DNA of 64,000 bases from assembly GCA_015832175.1 (NCBI GenBank), contig WJXW01000014.1:806001-870000 (forward strand), read 5' to 3'. Shown here one piece after another: positions 44,049 through 55,394 of the stretch (position 1 is its first letter; the number at the start of each line of letters is the position of its first letter). Made by a program: the position numbers and the translations under genes. A model generated the notes under the pieces. That model did no database searches and was not told the origin of the DNA. It saw only the letters and a program-made list of their open reading frames with translations. The stretch comes from Paraphaeosphaeria minitans (lineage: Eukaryota; Ascomycota; Dothideomycetes; Pleosporales; Didymosphaeriaceae).

Positions 44049-45749
44049 ATGTCCAAGCGGCACGCACTCGAGCGGCTCGAGGATGTAGTCGATGCGCCGT
44101 CGCCAGCCTCGAAACGGGCGCGCGTGGAGGATGATGACATGTCGACTCCCGAGCCCCCGAGCGGCACCACCAACGGGCACCTCATGCTCCCCCGGGTGAG
44201 AGATCAAGAGAAGATAGACATTCTCGGCGCAGATGCGGAGGGGCACGCGGAGCTCGTAGAAGCTGGAGCTGGAGCTTTTGACGAGGATGACGACGAGAAC
44301 GAGCCAGCAGTTGGCGTACCAAGACGGCAGAAAGCACCAGAAGCTGGATATACCGACCTCTACCTCGACACGATAGACCGCAAAGTGCTCGATTTCGACT
44401 TCGAGAAACTCTGCTCCGTCACGCTCTCCAACATTAACGTCTACGCATGCCTCGTTTGCGGAAAGTACTTTCAAGGACGGGGGCCAAAATCGCAAGCATA
44501 CTTCCACGCGCTCGATGAGAACCACCACGTATACGTAAACATGGAGACCAAGAAGGTCTACGTTCTGCCGGAAGGATACGAGGTCTTGTCGAAATCGCTA
44601 GACGACATCAAGTTTGTTGTGAATCCGCGACTCAGCAAGCCAGAAGTCGCACGATTGGACAAGGATCCAAAGGTGTCGTGGGACTTGTCAAATAGGGAAT
44701 ACATCCCGGGCTTCATAGGCATGAACAACATCAAGGCGAACGACTACTTCAATGTCGTGATACAGGCTTTATCGCACGTTGTCCCACTTCGAAACTACTT
44801 TATGTTGGAGGACTTATCGAGTCGGCCACAACTCGCGCAACGATTCAGCACGCTCGTTCGTAAGATCTGGAACCCGCGCTCATTTAAGACTCACGTTTCT
44901 CCGCACGAGCTACTGCAGGATATTGCGCTTCGGTCGTCAAAACGTTTCACTCTCACCGATCAGTCCGATCCGGTGGACTTTCTGTCTTGGTTCTTGAACA
45001 ACCTACATTTGGCGGTTGGGGGCTCGAAAACGAAACCAGGATCGAGCATAATCCAAAAGATCTTCCAGGGAACGCTGAAAGTAGAATCGCAGGAGATCAC
45101 GGCCCGTGCGGACGCAGGCGACCGTCTGCGGTTCGAAGACGCGGCTGTCAAGACCGACATCACCAAGTTCCTCGTCCTCACATTAGACCTGCCAGCCGCC
45201 CCACTGTTCCAGGACGCATTGGAGAAAAACATCATCCCCCAGGTGCCCCTTGCTACAATCCTCAACAAGTACAACGGTCTGCATGCCCAGGAGAAGATGA
45301 AAAACCGGGTACGATATCGGCTACTGCACCCGCTGCCCCCTTACTTGCTGTTCCACATTAAGCGCTTCAGCAAAAACAAGTTTGTGTCCGAGCGAAACCC
45401 CACCATCGTCACTTTTCCTGCGCAGTCCCTCGATATGGCCCCTTACGTCGAACCGAATCCGAAGGAGTATCCACCAGGCGAACCCATCTTCTACGATCTC
45501 GTGGCCAACATCACCCACGAGGCTGTGAAAAAGAAGGACGATAGCGTGGAGGGCGAGCAGGATATGAAAGTCTGGAGAGTGCAGCTGAAGGACCGAAGCA
45601 GGGATGAGTGGTACGGCGTGCAGGACCTCTTTGTAGAAAAGGAGCGAGGAGAGACACTGTTCACGAAAGAGAGCTACGTGCAGGTATGGGAGAGGCGGAG
45701 AGGGCAGACCGGTCCAAATGCCGTCAACAAAGGCAAAGCGAAAGCATAG
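44049..45749 (+). CDS. SAD1: Splicing factor SAD1/USP39 (inactive ubiquitin protease fold)
   Basis: Single exon, 566 residues from ATG 44049. An acidic N-terminal region precedes a ZnF-UBP domain (near 118-185: VYACLVCGKYFQGRG, FHALDENHHVYVNM) and a USP-fold domain (IPGFIGMNNIKANDYFNVVIQAL). The usual catalytic Cys of the GNTCY motif is Asp here (ANDYF), as expected for USP39/Sad1, so it is a pseudo-protease. It is required for stability and assembly of the U4/U6.U5 tri-snRNP. The frame is open upstream to 43905, but the chosen ATG matches the fungal start MSKRHALERL and its context. Confidence 0.95.
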   Translation: MSKRHALERLEDVVDAPSPASKRARVEDDDMSTPEPPSGTTNGHLMLPRVRDQEKIDILGADAEGHAELVEAGAGAFDEDDDENEPAVGVPRRQKAPEAGYTDLYLDTIDRKVLDFDFEKLCSVTLSNINVYACLVCGKYFQGRGPKSQAYFHALDENHHVYVNMETKKVYVLPEGYEVLSKSLDDIKFVVNPRLSKPEVARLDKDPKVSWDLSNREYIPGFIGMNNIKANDYFNVVIQALSHVVPLRNYFMLEDLSSRPQLAQRFSTLVRKIWNPRSFKTHVSPHELLQDIALRSSKRFTLTDQSDPVDFLSWFLNNLHLAVGGSKTKPGSSIIQKIFQGTLKVESQEITARADAGDRLRFEDAAVKTDITKFLVLTLDLPAAPLFQDALEKNIIPQVPLATILNKYNGLHAQEKMKNRVRYRLLHPLPPYLLFHIKRFSKNKFVSERNPTIVTFPAQSLDMAPYVEPNPKEYPPGEPIFYDLVANITHEAVKKKDDSVEGEQDMKVWRVQLKDRSRDEWYGVQDLFVEKERGETLFTKESYVQVWERRRGQTGPNAVNKGKAKA

Positions 45750-46065
45750 TGGACGCCCGTGGTGTTGCTGGTAGAGAGCGTCACTTGTAGTCGTGCCTAT
45801 GTCTTCTTGTATTCTAGGAAATGAGTGATCCTCTGTCGGTTTTGTATACCCAATAATATCTGCACACCATGTTTCATTTTACAGCTTCAATTGGACGAGA
45901 CGGTGTTTACAGGAATCGCCGTTCGTCAATCGGGGTCCAGCAATACCTCGGTTCGGCTAACCAACCACGACCCCATCTCACCTGCTCCCCGTTCGTCGAC
46001 AACCCACCACTCCCAGAGCCACTAGGTTGCGTGCTTCTACACCTATCTAACACCAAGCTACCGAT
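45750..46065. other. Short intergenic region
   Basis: 3' flank of SAD1 and promoter of the kappa-GST gene; no other feature seen. Confidence 0.6.
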
Positions 46066-47088
46066 ATGTCTAAGCCTAAAATTACCCTTTTCGTCGACAT
46101 CGTGAGCCCGTTCGCGTACCTCGCGTTTTATGCTCTGCATGTAAGCTGCTTCTCGGCTATGTCGATGGGCTATGCGAGTAGTTAGGTTTGACGATCGTCA
46201 CGTTGCGAAAAGAGCTGAAGGTTGGAAATGGATGAACACTGACTGCGAGTAGAACTTTCCGGTCTTCAAGCAATGCGAGATCACGTATGTACCGGTGTTT
46301 CTGGCAGGGATCATGAAGGCGTGTGGTAACACTCCGGTAAGGACCAGATTAATATTCATCTTTGGTGTATCGAGAGAGCTAACGATATATATCTATATCT
46401 AGCCGCTCAAGATCAAGAGTAAGTCCACAACCATGCATACTACTATGCATCCTCACCTCCGCACTCCGGCAAACAGGCCCCCAAACATCCACCAATATTA
46501 CCTACTCACCCACCCTTCCGCCCACTAACACGTGTCCAGACAAAGACAAATACATCAACGCCGAACGCGTCCGTTGGTCTTCCCTTCTCAAAATCCCCAT
46601 CTCCCAATCTCCACCACCCGGCTTTCCCACAAACACAATCCACATCCAGCGCGTCCTAACCACGCTCTCCCTCTCTCATCCCGCCGCTCTCCCTGCCGCG
46701 CTCGCGCTCTTCTGGCAGAGCTACTGGGTCCACTGGAACGACCCTTCTACCGAAGAAAACATACTCGTCATTCTCAGAACCATTGTCGCGAGTGAAGAGG
46801 AGGCGGGAAAGGTGCTGGAGAAGAGTGGCGGGGAGCAGGTGAAGAAGAAGTTGGGAGAGGATACGGAGAGGGCGGTGGAGGAGGGGGCTTTTGGGCTGCC
46901 TTGGTTTGTCGGTAAGGGCTTGAACTACCTATCTATAGAGTGGGAAGTTGAGTTCGTGCTAACGTGGTACAGCGACGAATGCGAAGGGCGAGACGGAGCG
47001 GTACTGGGGTGTAGATCACCTGGGGCAGTTGTGCGATCATCTTGGCCTCGAGCGGCCGGCGGGTAGGGGCTGGAGAGCGCTGCTGTAG
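46066..47088 (+). CDS. Kappa-class glutathione S-transferase / DsbA-like oxidoreductase
   Basis: Five exons: 46066-46140, 46253-46336, 46403-46418 (16 nt), 46540-46911, 46973-47088; 220 residues. Seen: beta1-loop LFVDIVSPFAYLAF, in which the Ser of SPFAY aligns with the catalytic Ser of GST kappa; NFPVFKQCEITYVPVFLAGI; GAFGLPWFV with the cis-Pro region; and a terminal WGVDHLGQLCDHLG. Relatives conjugate or use glutathione in mitochondria or peroxisomes, or isomerise 2-hydroxychromene-2-carboxylate. Location not evident here. The 16-nt exon 3 is needed to join TPPLKIKNKDKY in frame. Confidence in the family is high, in the substrate low. Confidence 0.92.
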
Positions 47089-47243
47089 ACGCGTGATACT
47101 GACACACCAGACTTCAAAATATGTCTCAAGTGTATTAGTATATCAGTCGCTGTAATGTACAAATCCCCTTCCTATTCCAGCAATCCCCTCTGCCACATAC
47201 CTGCGTCAAACCAAACCACTATCATCCCATCCCCTTTTCCCTG

Positions 47244-48418
47244 TCACGACCTCGCACCAGCCCCAGCGCCAACATACCCCATCCCGTGCTCAAATCCGTA
47301 CTCCCCAGTTCCCTTCTCCAACCTTGACGGGCTCCTCGGTGGCAACGGCGGACTCACCGCGCCGTTCCTCCCCATCTCCCGCTCCCGCTCCTCCCGTATC
47401 GGCGACGCCCCCGCATCTACCACCGGCGGCGCCCCATACCCCGACGTCGGCAGGTGGCTCGTCCTGAACGCGCCGGAGTACCCTCCCGTGTGTGGGTGCG
47501 GCGTCGGCGGGTGATGCGCAGTTTGGAAGGCGCTGTGGTCCGAAAGCTGGGGGTGCGGGATGTGGGTGGCTTCGTGGGGTGGAGGGGGAAGGGTGTGTTG
47601 GTTCATGGGGGAGTGCATGTGCATTGGTGTTTGATTTTGAGTTTGGCTATGGGTCTGGCCACGGCTCTGTGTGTCCGTGGGAGAGCGCATATGGTGCTCT
47701 GTCGCCACGCTGTTTGCATTTGGGGCGGTCGCCGAGTACGGGATGCCGTATGTGGTGTCGTGCGCCATGGAACCGTGTTTCTCCTCGGAGAGGCCGTAGG
47801 CGGGCTCGTGGGCGAGGTGGCAGTGGTAGTAGTACACGAATGCGATGGTTGTGAGGAAGAAGAGGAAGCTGTTGGGGTATCAGCATATGTCGTCCAATCT
47901 TGTTCATGTTTGGCTTGGGCCTACAATTCTAGCACTGCAAACACGGCAGTGGCGACGCCACTCTTCCACGACCCCCTGCACTTCGAGCATATCTCGAATA
48001 CTTCGTCGACGACTCTCAATGCTTTCCCATATTCATGGAAGATGTCTAGGTACGACGCCAATGTTGCGAAAGATGCTAGCCAGAACAATGAAGCGACAAA
48101 GTCCAGGATAAGCGCGATGCGCGGGTCATAGAGACGCCGTTGGGAGATGTGGAGAGGGGTCGTGAGTGGGAGTATCGGCAGGAGGGTCAGTAGCGCAATA
48201 ATGATGGTCGATATGAGAGGCGCTTTAAGCTTTAGAGTTGTCAGATACCCGTCTTGTTGTATGTGTCAACCAAGGTGACTCACAGGACCACCACCATCGA
48301 TAGAAAGTGTATATGCAGTCGTAGCAATGATCAAGATAGCAAATATAGCCTGCAGAAAGCGGAAGGTGAGGAGCCATGGGTGGACGGGGACAGGGCCGCC
48401 TTTCGGGATGTACGCCAT
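47244..48418 (-). CDS. MARVEL-like four-helix membrane protein with Pro/His-rich tail
   Basis: Three exons: 48418-48284, 48229-47925, 47868-47244; 354 residues. Helices: LLTFRFLQAIFAILIIATTAY, PLISTIIIALLTLLPILPL, RIALILDFVASLFWLASFATLASYL (20-residue cores) and FFLFFLTTIAFVYYY. A CxxC-like KCRGSW loop lies between helices three and four. The layout (four helices in ~165 residues, cytoplasmic N and C) fits fungal MARVEL-domain proteins, linked to membrane organisation. The ~180-residue tail is rich in Pro, His, Gln, Thr and Met (HMHSPMNQHTLPPPPHEATH). Second intron has a less common GTAGGC donor but restores the fourth helix. Confidence 0.85.
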
Positions 48419-49180
48419 GGCGATTCGTGTTTTAGAAAGTCTGGAAAAACGTACGAACGACTTGAAGGACAAGAGAAACTATGTGGCCTGAGTGAATTCA
48501 TGATGGGGTCACGAGCATTATATTCAAGACAAAGAGATTTTGTTCGCGGAGCATTGAGGGTGGTCGTTCGCGGTCGTTGTACGTTTGCGGAGCGCTGGAA
48601 TGTGAAAGGGAATTTCCTGTTTCGGGAAACACAATCGGTCGTACCAACTCCAACCAAATGTTTGTGCCCAACTCGAGATGTGATGAAAATATGGGACCGG
48701 TCGAGCCGAAGGTGACGCCTAACATGTGTGTATGCCAATGGAGTCGAACAAGGTGAGGGCCTGGCGGCAAGGTCAACATTCTCAGCTTGAGGTTATCGAC
48801 ACTCAAAGCTTGTTGCTTACAGAGCGCTTCTCCAGGAGATATTCAAAACAAAATTTGGGAGGCACGGCGAAGCCTGTGACGAACATTTCTAGATGAAACG
48901 TTTCAGTACAGTATGAATCTTTAACACAGTGTGCCCAACTCTTCTCCAGGTAGTGTACGACATGTGGATCTGCAATTGAAGCAACTCGGTTATGGAGTTA
49001 ATTCAAGATATCTTCTATTAGTTCTGAGTACAGTCAGCCTGCAATTAACGTGGCGAAGCAATGTGGGAGAGCATGGTACATTCATGTCTACCATTCAGCT
49101 GTAAGCGCGCATGTAGTGTTTCATCGGCGTATTAGACAGCCTCAATCCATATCAGTCATCTCCAGCTCACGGTTGGCCTC
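48419..49180. other. Intergenic region
   Basis: Promoter of the MARVEL-like gene and 3' flank of proteasome beta-7. No supported gene. Confidence 0.6.
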
Positions 49181-50077
49181 TTATGCCGTCTGTGTACCAT
49201 AGCCCCTGATCTGCTCCGCGAACGCCCAGCTCTGGTTCTCCAACTTCTCGTTCTCATGAAGCTCCACACCCTCCTTGGTGATGGTAGCGATGGAGTACTT
49301 GTCCATACTCCTGGCATCCCTGTAGAAGAGCACCTTCATGCACTCCTTGACCAGCTGCACGGCGTCCTCTTTGGTAACGTTCGCTACCGAAGCCTCATCG
49401 GGGATGGTCCGCCTCATGATCGGTTGTGCAAGATGCGCTCCGAAACCGGTAGCAAGGGTCGGTGACGAGAAGGTGGTACCCAGCAAGTCGGCGCTGGCGA
49501 GGAAAGGCTTCGACTCTCCATCTAGCCCCGCGATCAGGAGATGGTTCCATAGAGGATTGAAGTCGGAGCGGCGCTTGTACATGACCTTGGCGAGGTATGT
49601 GTGGAGGTTCTTCGCGTTGAGCGGGTCGTCGCTGCTGGTGTAGTTCTCTCGGATGTCGAGGGAGTTCAGCAGACGGTCGAGGTACTGCATGTCTGATACG
49701 TCGCCTCCGAACCCCACCACCACCGACTCATTGAACTTCCGTAGACGCTTGACATCGGTGAACCGGGCGAGAGAGCCATATGAAGCTATCGATCCCGTCA
49801 GCAGAAGCCCGGTTATCACAGCTGTTGCATGTGCTATGCCATACCCAGGTTGTCTGCGGCAATCACAACGCCGTCCTTGAACTTAGCTGCTACGACTGAT
49901 GTGCCCGTAACAATCGGCTGTTGTGTGTGTTGGTTTGGTCCGGCGGCGATCTGGAAGTGCGAGTGGTCATATGCGCCGTACACGTCGTCCCTAGGCTGAT
50001 ACCACGATCAGTAATGACAGCGGCTTCTGGTGGCTGGCTCAACTCACACGGCCCCAAGCTTGCGGAAGGTGGTTCAT
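49181..50077 (-). CDS. PRE4: 20S proteasome subunit beta-7
   Basis: Three exons: 50077-50048, 49995-49845, 49785-49181; 261 residues. Seen: MNHLPQAWGRPRDDVYGAYD prosegment, QQPIVTGTSVVAAKFKDGVV, ASYGSLARFTDVKRL, VVGFGGDVSDMQYLDRLL and NPLWNHLLIAGLDGESKPF. Beta-7 is processed but inactive; its C-tail reaches into the opposite ring near beta-1 in yeast. It is head-to-head with the SAP30BP gene (225 bp apart) and about 1.6 kb from proteasome beta-6. Confidence 0.96.
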
Positions 50078-50302
50078 CTTGAGAGTTTCGGTCTCAGTGA
50101 TCAGGCAGGAGAGAGAGTGGCGGTCGTAACGGTCGTATCGTGGGGCAAAGGTGTTGTTGAAGGCAAAGCTGTGGAGGTGAGGGCGTCTAGGCAGCTTGAC
50201 GCGCATTGCGACCCCGGCCAGTGCCAAGACTTGACACGGCCCAAGCTCCTGGTCGTCAACTGCCACTTTCAGCACCCCGACTTTGATTTCCAGACAACAA
50301 TT

Positions 50303-51204
50303 ATGCTCGGAATTCACTACGTGAGTAGTGACGAGGAGGACGTGGCGCCTGTCGTAAAACCTGAGGTTAGTTTTGAAAATACGTGGAAAAAGGACGCGAT
50401 AGCTACTAATATTGAGTGGTCAAAACCACCATCTCAACCAGCAGCTGCATCGATCTCAGAGCCTGTCTCAGCAATAGCGCCTTCACCTAATGAGAAGGTC
50501 CCGACACCCACAGCTCTGCCAGAAGGTCCCTCTCAAGGCCGTAGGCTTTCGCTGCATGTCGCCCACATGATCTATACTAACTTTTATCTTCTCTCAGCCT
50601 CCGCAATTCCTCAAACTGGATACGATGAACCAACAGAGGATGCTTCGCCAGGGTCTCGCTATACTTCCAATCGCCTGATGATACAAAACCTGACCTTGCC
50701 CACTGTCCCGAATCTCAACATACCACCCTCACCACCGGGCTCGCCACCACGGAGATCTACCGAGAAGTTTACCCGGTTCCTCGAACTCAAGAAAAAGGGA
50801 CAGCACTTCAACCAGAGACTGGAGAACTCATCCGTCGTACGGGATCCGAATCATTCGAAAAAGTTGATGGACTTCGCCAGTGTGCGTAACCTCGTGACTA
50901 GTATTCCGCACTGCTTTCTAACACGATTATTCAGATCACCGATGAGGACCGGTATGCTTCAACGCTACCACAAGGGCTTGGAGTACCGGTGTCATGGCCG
51001 GATTGGGCGTATGGTGAAGCGCTTAATGCATCGCAGAAGATTATGATTACCAAAGCCAAAGAAAGCGAACGATCGAGAGTGCCACGTGGGTCAGTGGACT
51101 TTGTGCCCGCCAAAAGCGGTACTACTAGCGGAAAAGGGTCGCGACAAATTGCGGCTGAGAGGGCCATTGGAGGGACGGACAGTCGATCGAGGGAGAAGCG
51201 ATAA
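50303..51204 (+). CDS. SAP30-binding protein / HCNGP-like regulator
   Basis: Exons 50303-50540, 50598-50881, 50935-51204; 263 residues. Seen: acidic start YVSSDEEDVAP, the HCNGP core EKFTRFLELKKKGQHFNQRL, then DPNHSKKLMDFASITDEDRY-type sequence and ASTLPQGLGV. Animal SAP30BP binds the SAP30/HDAC complex and also promotes splicing of short introns via RBM17; fungal homologues are nuclear. The first intron is 57 nt, so unspliced RNA would also stay in frame, but its CTAAC branch, pyrimidine tract and CTCAG acceptor make splicing likely. It is surrounded by two proteasome genes. Confidence 0.9.
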
Positions 51205-51699
51205 TGCGCTACATACAAAAATATCCAGATTCTCGTAAACTGCAGCAAAAGCTTCTGCTTATTCTATACCACGCCAGAAAGACACGTGTAATGCTGAAAC
51301 CAACAATGCCATGATTTCTGCTTCGCTCGTAGCCGTCTCTTGTGTCAATTGAGGACCAGGCGGCAGGACTGGGTATGAAGTCAGAGATTATTTCGAGTGC
51401 TAGCAACCACACTTGGTATAACTTAGGCTGCAATCTTTATTGAAATGTTTAAGTTCATCCCATGCCCTGGCGATCAAATTTGGGTGAGAGTCTGTGAATG
51501 TCGACATCACGTGCAATAGTTCCACAGAGCCCGTGCGCAAGCTGCGCGGCCATCGTAGGCACCTTCCGCGTCGTCAACGTAGCAGCAGCAACGACGAGCC
51601 CACGCCACACCCCTCTTCCACACGCCAGCTCAAATCTGCACGGCTCTCTCCTTTCACGCGACATAAAAACTAATCTCCAAATTCCGCATACTGTCCACG
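51205..51699. other. Intergenic region
   Basis: Promoter of proteasome beta-6 and 3' flank of the SAP30BP gene. No supported gene. Confidence 0.6.
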
Positions 51700-52543
51700 A
51701 TGTCGGCAATCTTTTCCGGTGCTCCTCCGCAAGGCGGTCCAGGCTACTCGTTCAAGCAGACCCCCACAGCGGCTCCGTCGGGCGAGCGACAACACGGCTT
51801 CTACCCGTAGGCTGCTAAGACACTCTACTTCGTATTCGATTGCTTATATTTACAGCTACACCGACAATGGAGGATCAACACTCGGCATCTCGGGCGCTGA
51901 CTTCACCATCCTCGCTGGCGACACTCGATCAACCTCCGGCTACAACATCAATACCCGGTACGCACCTAAGCTCTTCATGATCGGCGGCGAGGGACCAGAG
52001 AACAAGGGCGCGCGGATAGTACTCTCGGTCGTCGGCTTCGCGGCGGACGGCGATGCGCTGAAGGAGCACCTCGACACCATCGTCAAGATGTACAAGTACC
52101 AGCACGGCAAGCCCATGTCCGTGTCCGCCTGCGCACAGCGCCTCAGCCATATCCTCTACAACAAGCGATTCTTCCCGTACTACGTACATGCAATTCTGGG
52201 TGGTCTGGACGAGGATGGCAAGGGCGCTTTATACTCATACGACCCGGTGGGCAGCTACGAGAGGGAACAGTGCAGGGCTGCGGGTGCGGCGGCATCGCTC
52301 ATAATGCCTTTCTTGGACAATCAGGTCAATTTCAAAAATCAGTACATGCCGGGAAGCGGAACGGGCCACAACCTCAAGGCGAAGGCGGCTGAACCGCTGC
52401 CGCAGGACCACGTCGAGGACTTGGTGAGGGATGCGTTCACGAGCGCGGTGGAGAGGCACATTGAGGTTGGTGATGGTCTCCAGATGATGATCATCACAGC
52501 AGACGGCATTGCCGAGACGTACACGCCGCTGAAGAGGGACTAA
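51700..52543 (+). CDS. PRE7: 20S proteasome subunit beta-6
   Basis: Two exons, 51700-51806 and 51856-52543; 264 residues. Seen: HGFYPYTDNGGSTLGISGAD, FTILAGDTRSTSGYNINTRY, HGKPMSVSACAQRLSHILYN, YYVHAILGGLDEDGKGALYS and YDPVGSYEREQCRAAG. A non-catalytic beta subunit of the 20S core. The N-terminal ~30 residues are the short prosegment. The join FYP/YTDNGG is conserved. Donor GTAGGC resembles those used in two other genes of this window. Confidence 0.96.
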
Positions 52544-53442
52544 AGAGGGTACTGGGTTGGGGTGGACGTAGCCAATGACTTCTTGGACTACAGCCTAGCC
52601 GTTTTGTATGAACAGTATCTAACGGCAGAACGAAGCAATGACACCGTTGTCTGAATGACAAAATGCATAGCTTTCACGTTGTCACGTCTTGTTCACTTCT
52701 TTCAGACCTTCCTTTCCAGTCCAACACCTTGTTCGGCTTCTTTCCTTCTAACACCCCCTCACTTAACGAACCTCTGATGGTCTTGCTTCAATCGAGGTGA
52801 TCCTGCGACATCAGTGCCAAGCGTCAAAGCAGTGATGGAGCGCGGTGACGTGGTGAGTAATGATTGTAGAAAACATGTGATTGCTGACACTTGCGAGGGA
52901 CTCAAGCCTCGATGTTGAAAAGAGCTTTTTGCAGGACTTCGCGCGCTAAGAATCACTCTTGCCATATAAAGAGAGCGATGATGGACTCCCTGGTCAAATG
53001 CTCCAGTCCTGTCTTTCTTCCTAGGCCCTGACAACTTAACATAGTGTCTGTGCAGAAAGAGCTTAAGCTTTCGAGACACCTTGACAACATCTTCAATGCT
53101 GACGTCGATTCTTCACTCCACTCACCCTCGAGAAACGAACTTTCGTGCCGACAACAAGTTTCGATAAAGCTTTGTACGCCACAAGCTAAACTAAATTATG
53201 AGCGAGTGAGGTTGTTCCTTACAGCTTCAACGAGTTTCCACTGGACCGATGAATGTGTAAAGAGCGAGCGAACGAAGTTCGGGTAGACTCGGTCTACATG
53301 GCACGAGTCGGAGGCTTCACCTAGGCAATCTTGCAACAGTAATCTTCTCAAAACGACCTTCGAATCCCTCAGGTTCCTCACGGCCGCAGCACCTCCACCC
53401 TATTTCACGGTGTACTTCGTCCGCGGCTCACCGTAACCAAAG
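52544..53442. other. Intergenic region
   Basis: About 0.9 kb without a supported gene; marks the change from housekeeping genes to accessory genes. Confidence 0.6.
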
Positions 53443-54943
53443 ATGAAGCTCAAAATTGTCGCTGTTTGGTACGCTGCCATGTTGCAGCTGGCTCTTGCTA
53501 TGAGCTCAAACTCCAGTGCGACTCTACCATCTCTTGTGCGTCCAAGGAATGCTGCGGAGGCGCGGTCCGTCAACGTCCCCGAAAATTACGACAGCGACGC
53601 CCAGATGGGCTCTGCAGAATGTAAGCATCCTCGCAATCTCGATGCGAAGTGCAAGGTACTAACATCACCTGGAACTAGGGTTGAGTGCTGGCGGACCCAA
53701 CGGGGACGCCCGACCCTGGCCTAGACGAACAGGATTGAAGGAAATTGACAAGGGGGCACTCACTGTGATCCCATACTGCTTCGTTGACACTCGATCCTAA
53801 GAAAAGCTATCGTGCGACATTAGGTCCGCAATCAAGCTCTGGTCTGACTCTCTCGGCGATTTCAACAGCGGCAAATTTGGTCCCGAAAACAAACACAGCC
53901 TGGCCTTTCGTGTACCACCAGAACGTCCTCGCTCTGATGACTTCAACCCCTATTGCTGCAACAGCTATACATACGGCGAAGAAGGCAAGCCGCTTAATCA
54001 CGAAGTAGACCTGAAGTGTGACTGGAATACAGAGCAATATCCTCCCGACACGGTAGCTGTTCACTGGCTTGACAATGTCAAAGGGGAAGGCGGGGCCAAA
54101 GCCACAATTGGCTACTATTACGATGTGCCTGGCCAGGATCCAGTCCCGGGCCGGCATGACATAATCGTTTCGGATGGCTCAAAGCCACACACTATCGCGC
54201 ATGAGATCGGACATAGTGCGTAACACAGAGACTCCACACGATGAAACAGGGTTCGCTGACAGCTAACAGTTTTGGGCATGACTCATGAGCATCAGCGTTG
54301 GGACCGTGACGAATACGTGCACTTTCTGTGCGAGAATATACGGGGCATGAAAGAGGTGGCAGACTACGCGTGGAATATGTATGGCAGAACTAATGGCATT
54401 TCAAGAGAAGACGTCTTGGAACTCCTATGTGAAGACAGCGGACAGGCAGAGTTCTGGTCAGCACTAAGCCGAGCGTGGATGAGGGGCGATGGGTTCGACG
54501 AAATGGACGAAGACACCACCTTAGATGGACCCGATGGTTTTGACTACGAGTCCATAACAATGTACGGCTCGACTCAGGGCGTCGCAGTCGAGTACGCTAC
54601 CCTAGTCAACGTGAACACGGCTATCCTGGTCAAAATCAAGCAACGTCCTGATACGGGGGAGAAGTATATAGATGTGAACGATTGGTTTCTTCCGGTCCCT
54701 ACGCGGGTGTCCCAAAAGGGCGCTGCGTTCGTCCGCCGTTTTTATTCTTGGGGTAAAGCATGGACTCCACTTCAAAAACAGCCCGATCAGTCTTCGAAGC
54801 CACCACTAACGGTCGAGGACCCGCCGTCTGAGCCCCAGGGTCCAGCGCCTCCTTATAAGGCTCCGTCGAAACCACCTTCAGGTAAACCGCCGCCTATCCC
54901 TCCCCGACCAGCAAATCGTCCCCCAAAGCCTCCCCAGAAATGA
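53443..54943 (+). pseudogene. Astacin-like secreted metalloprotease, copy A, with in-frame stop
   Basis: Exons 53443-53620, 53679-54215, 54270-54943 join in one frame of 463 codons, but codon 100 is TAA (53798-53800). N-terminal signal peptide (KIVAVWYAAMLQLALAM). Zinc site HEIGHILGMTHEHQRWDRD is complete across the second intron, with the astacin HExxHxxGxxHExxRxDRD pattern and a Met-turn-like YESITMYG. The tail is Pro/Lys-rich (KPPPIPPRPANRPPKPPQ). Family M12A proteases are secreted endopeptidases. The 363 codons after the stop are intact, implying recent loss, a sequencing error or an unrecognised gene structure. Copy B has Tyr at the stop position. The two copies share both intron positions. 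Confidence 0.7.
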
Positions 54944-55394
54944 GCATCTCTCGGGACCCGGTAATTTAATAGGCAACTAGAGGCTGCGTGGATCTAACGC
55001 AGGGTCTCATAGGTGCAATTCTGCTGCTACTATTTTATGAAGGGGTTGTATCAGGACGTGTGTGTCTGGGAACATCTAGATTTTCCCTTTGCTATACAAG
55101 CATTGAGAGGGCCTACTTTGATTTTTCTCCAGTCAGAATCCAAGACACGTGTAAATAAGCGTGTCATATGCACAGAAAATGTTCAAACATTTACTCGGTA
55201 CCTGGGTGCCTTCACTTACAGTTTATGACATAAGACAAACAGCCGGGACCCACATCTAACTACAACACCTCAACTACAGCTACACTGAACAAGCCACTCA
55301 AGTTCGTCTCAAAGTTATTGTCGGGTCGAGTTTGCGCTCTGATCCTTGGCCAAAACGCACAAGCACGAGATCTTGCTGCCGCGCGCTGTCGACG
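54944..55394. other. Intergenic region between protease copies
   Basis: Short spacer and probable promoter of copy B; no feature seen. Confidence 0.6.
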
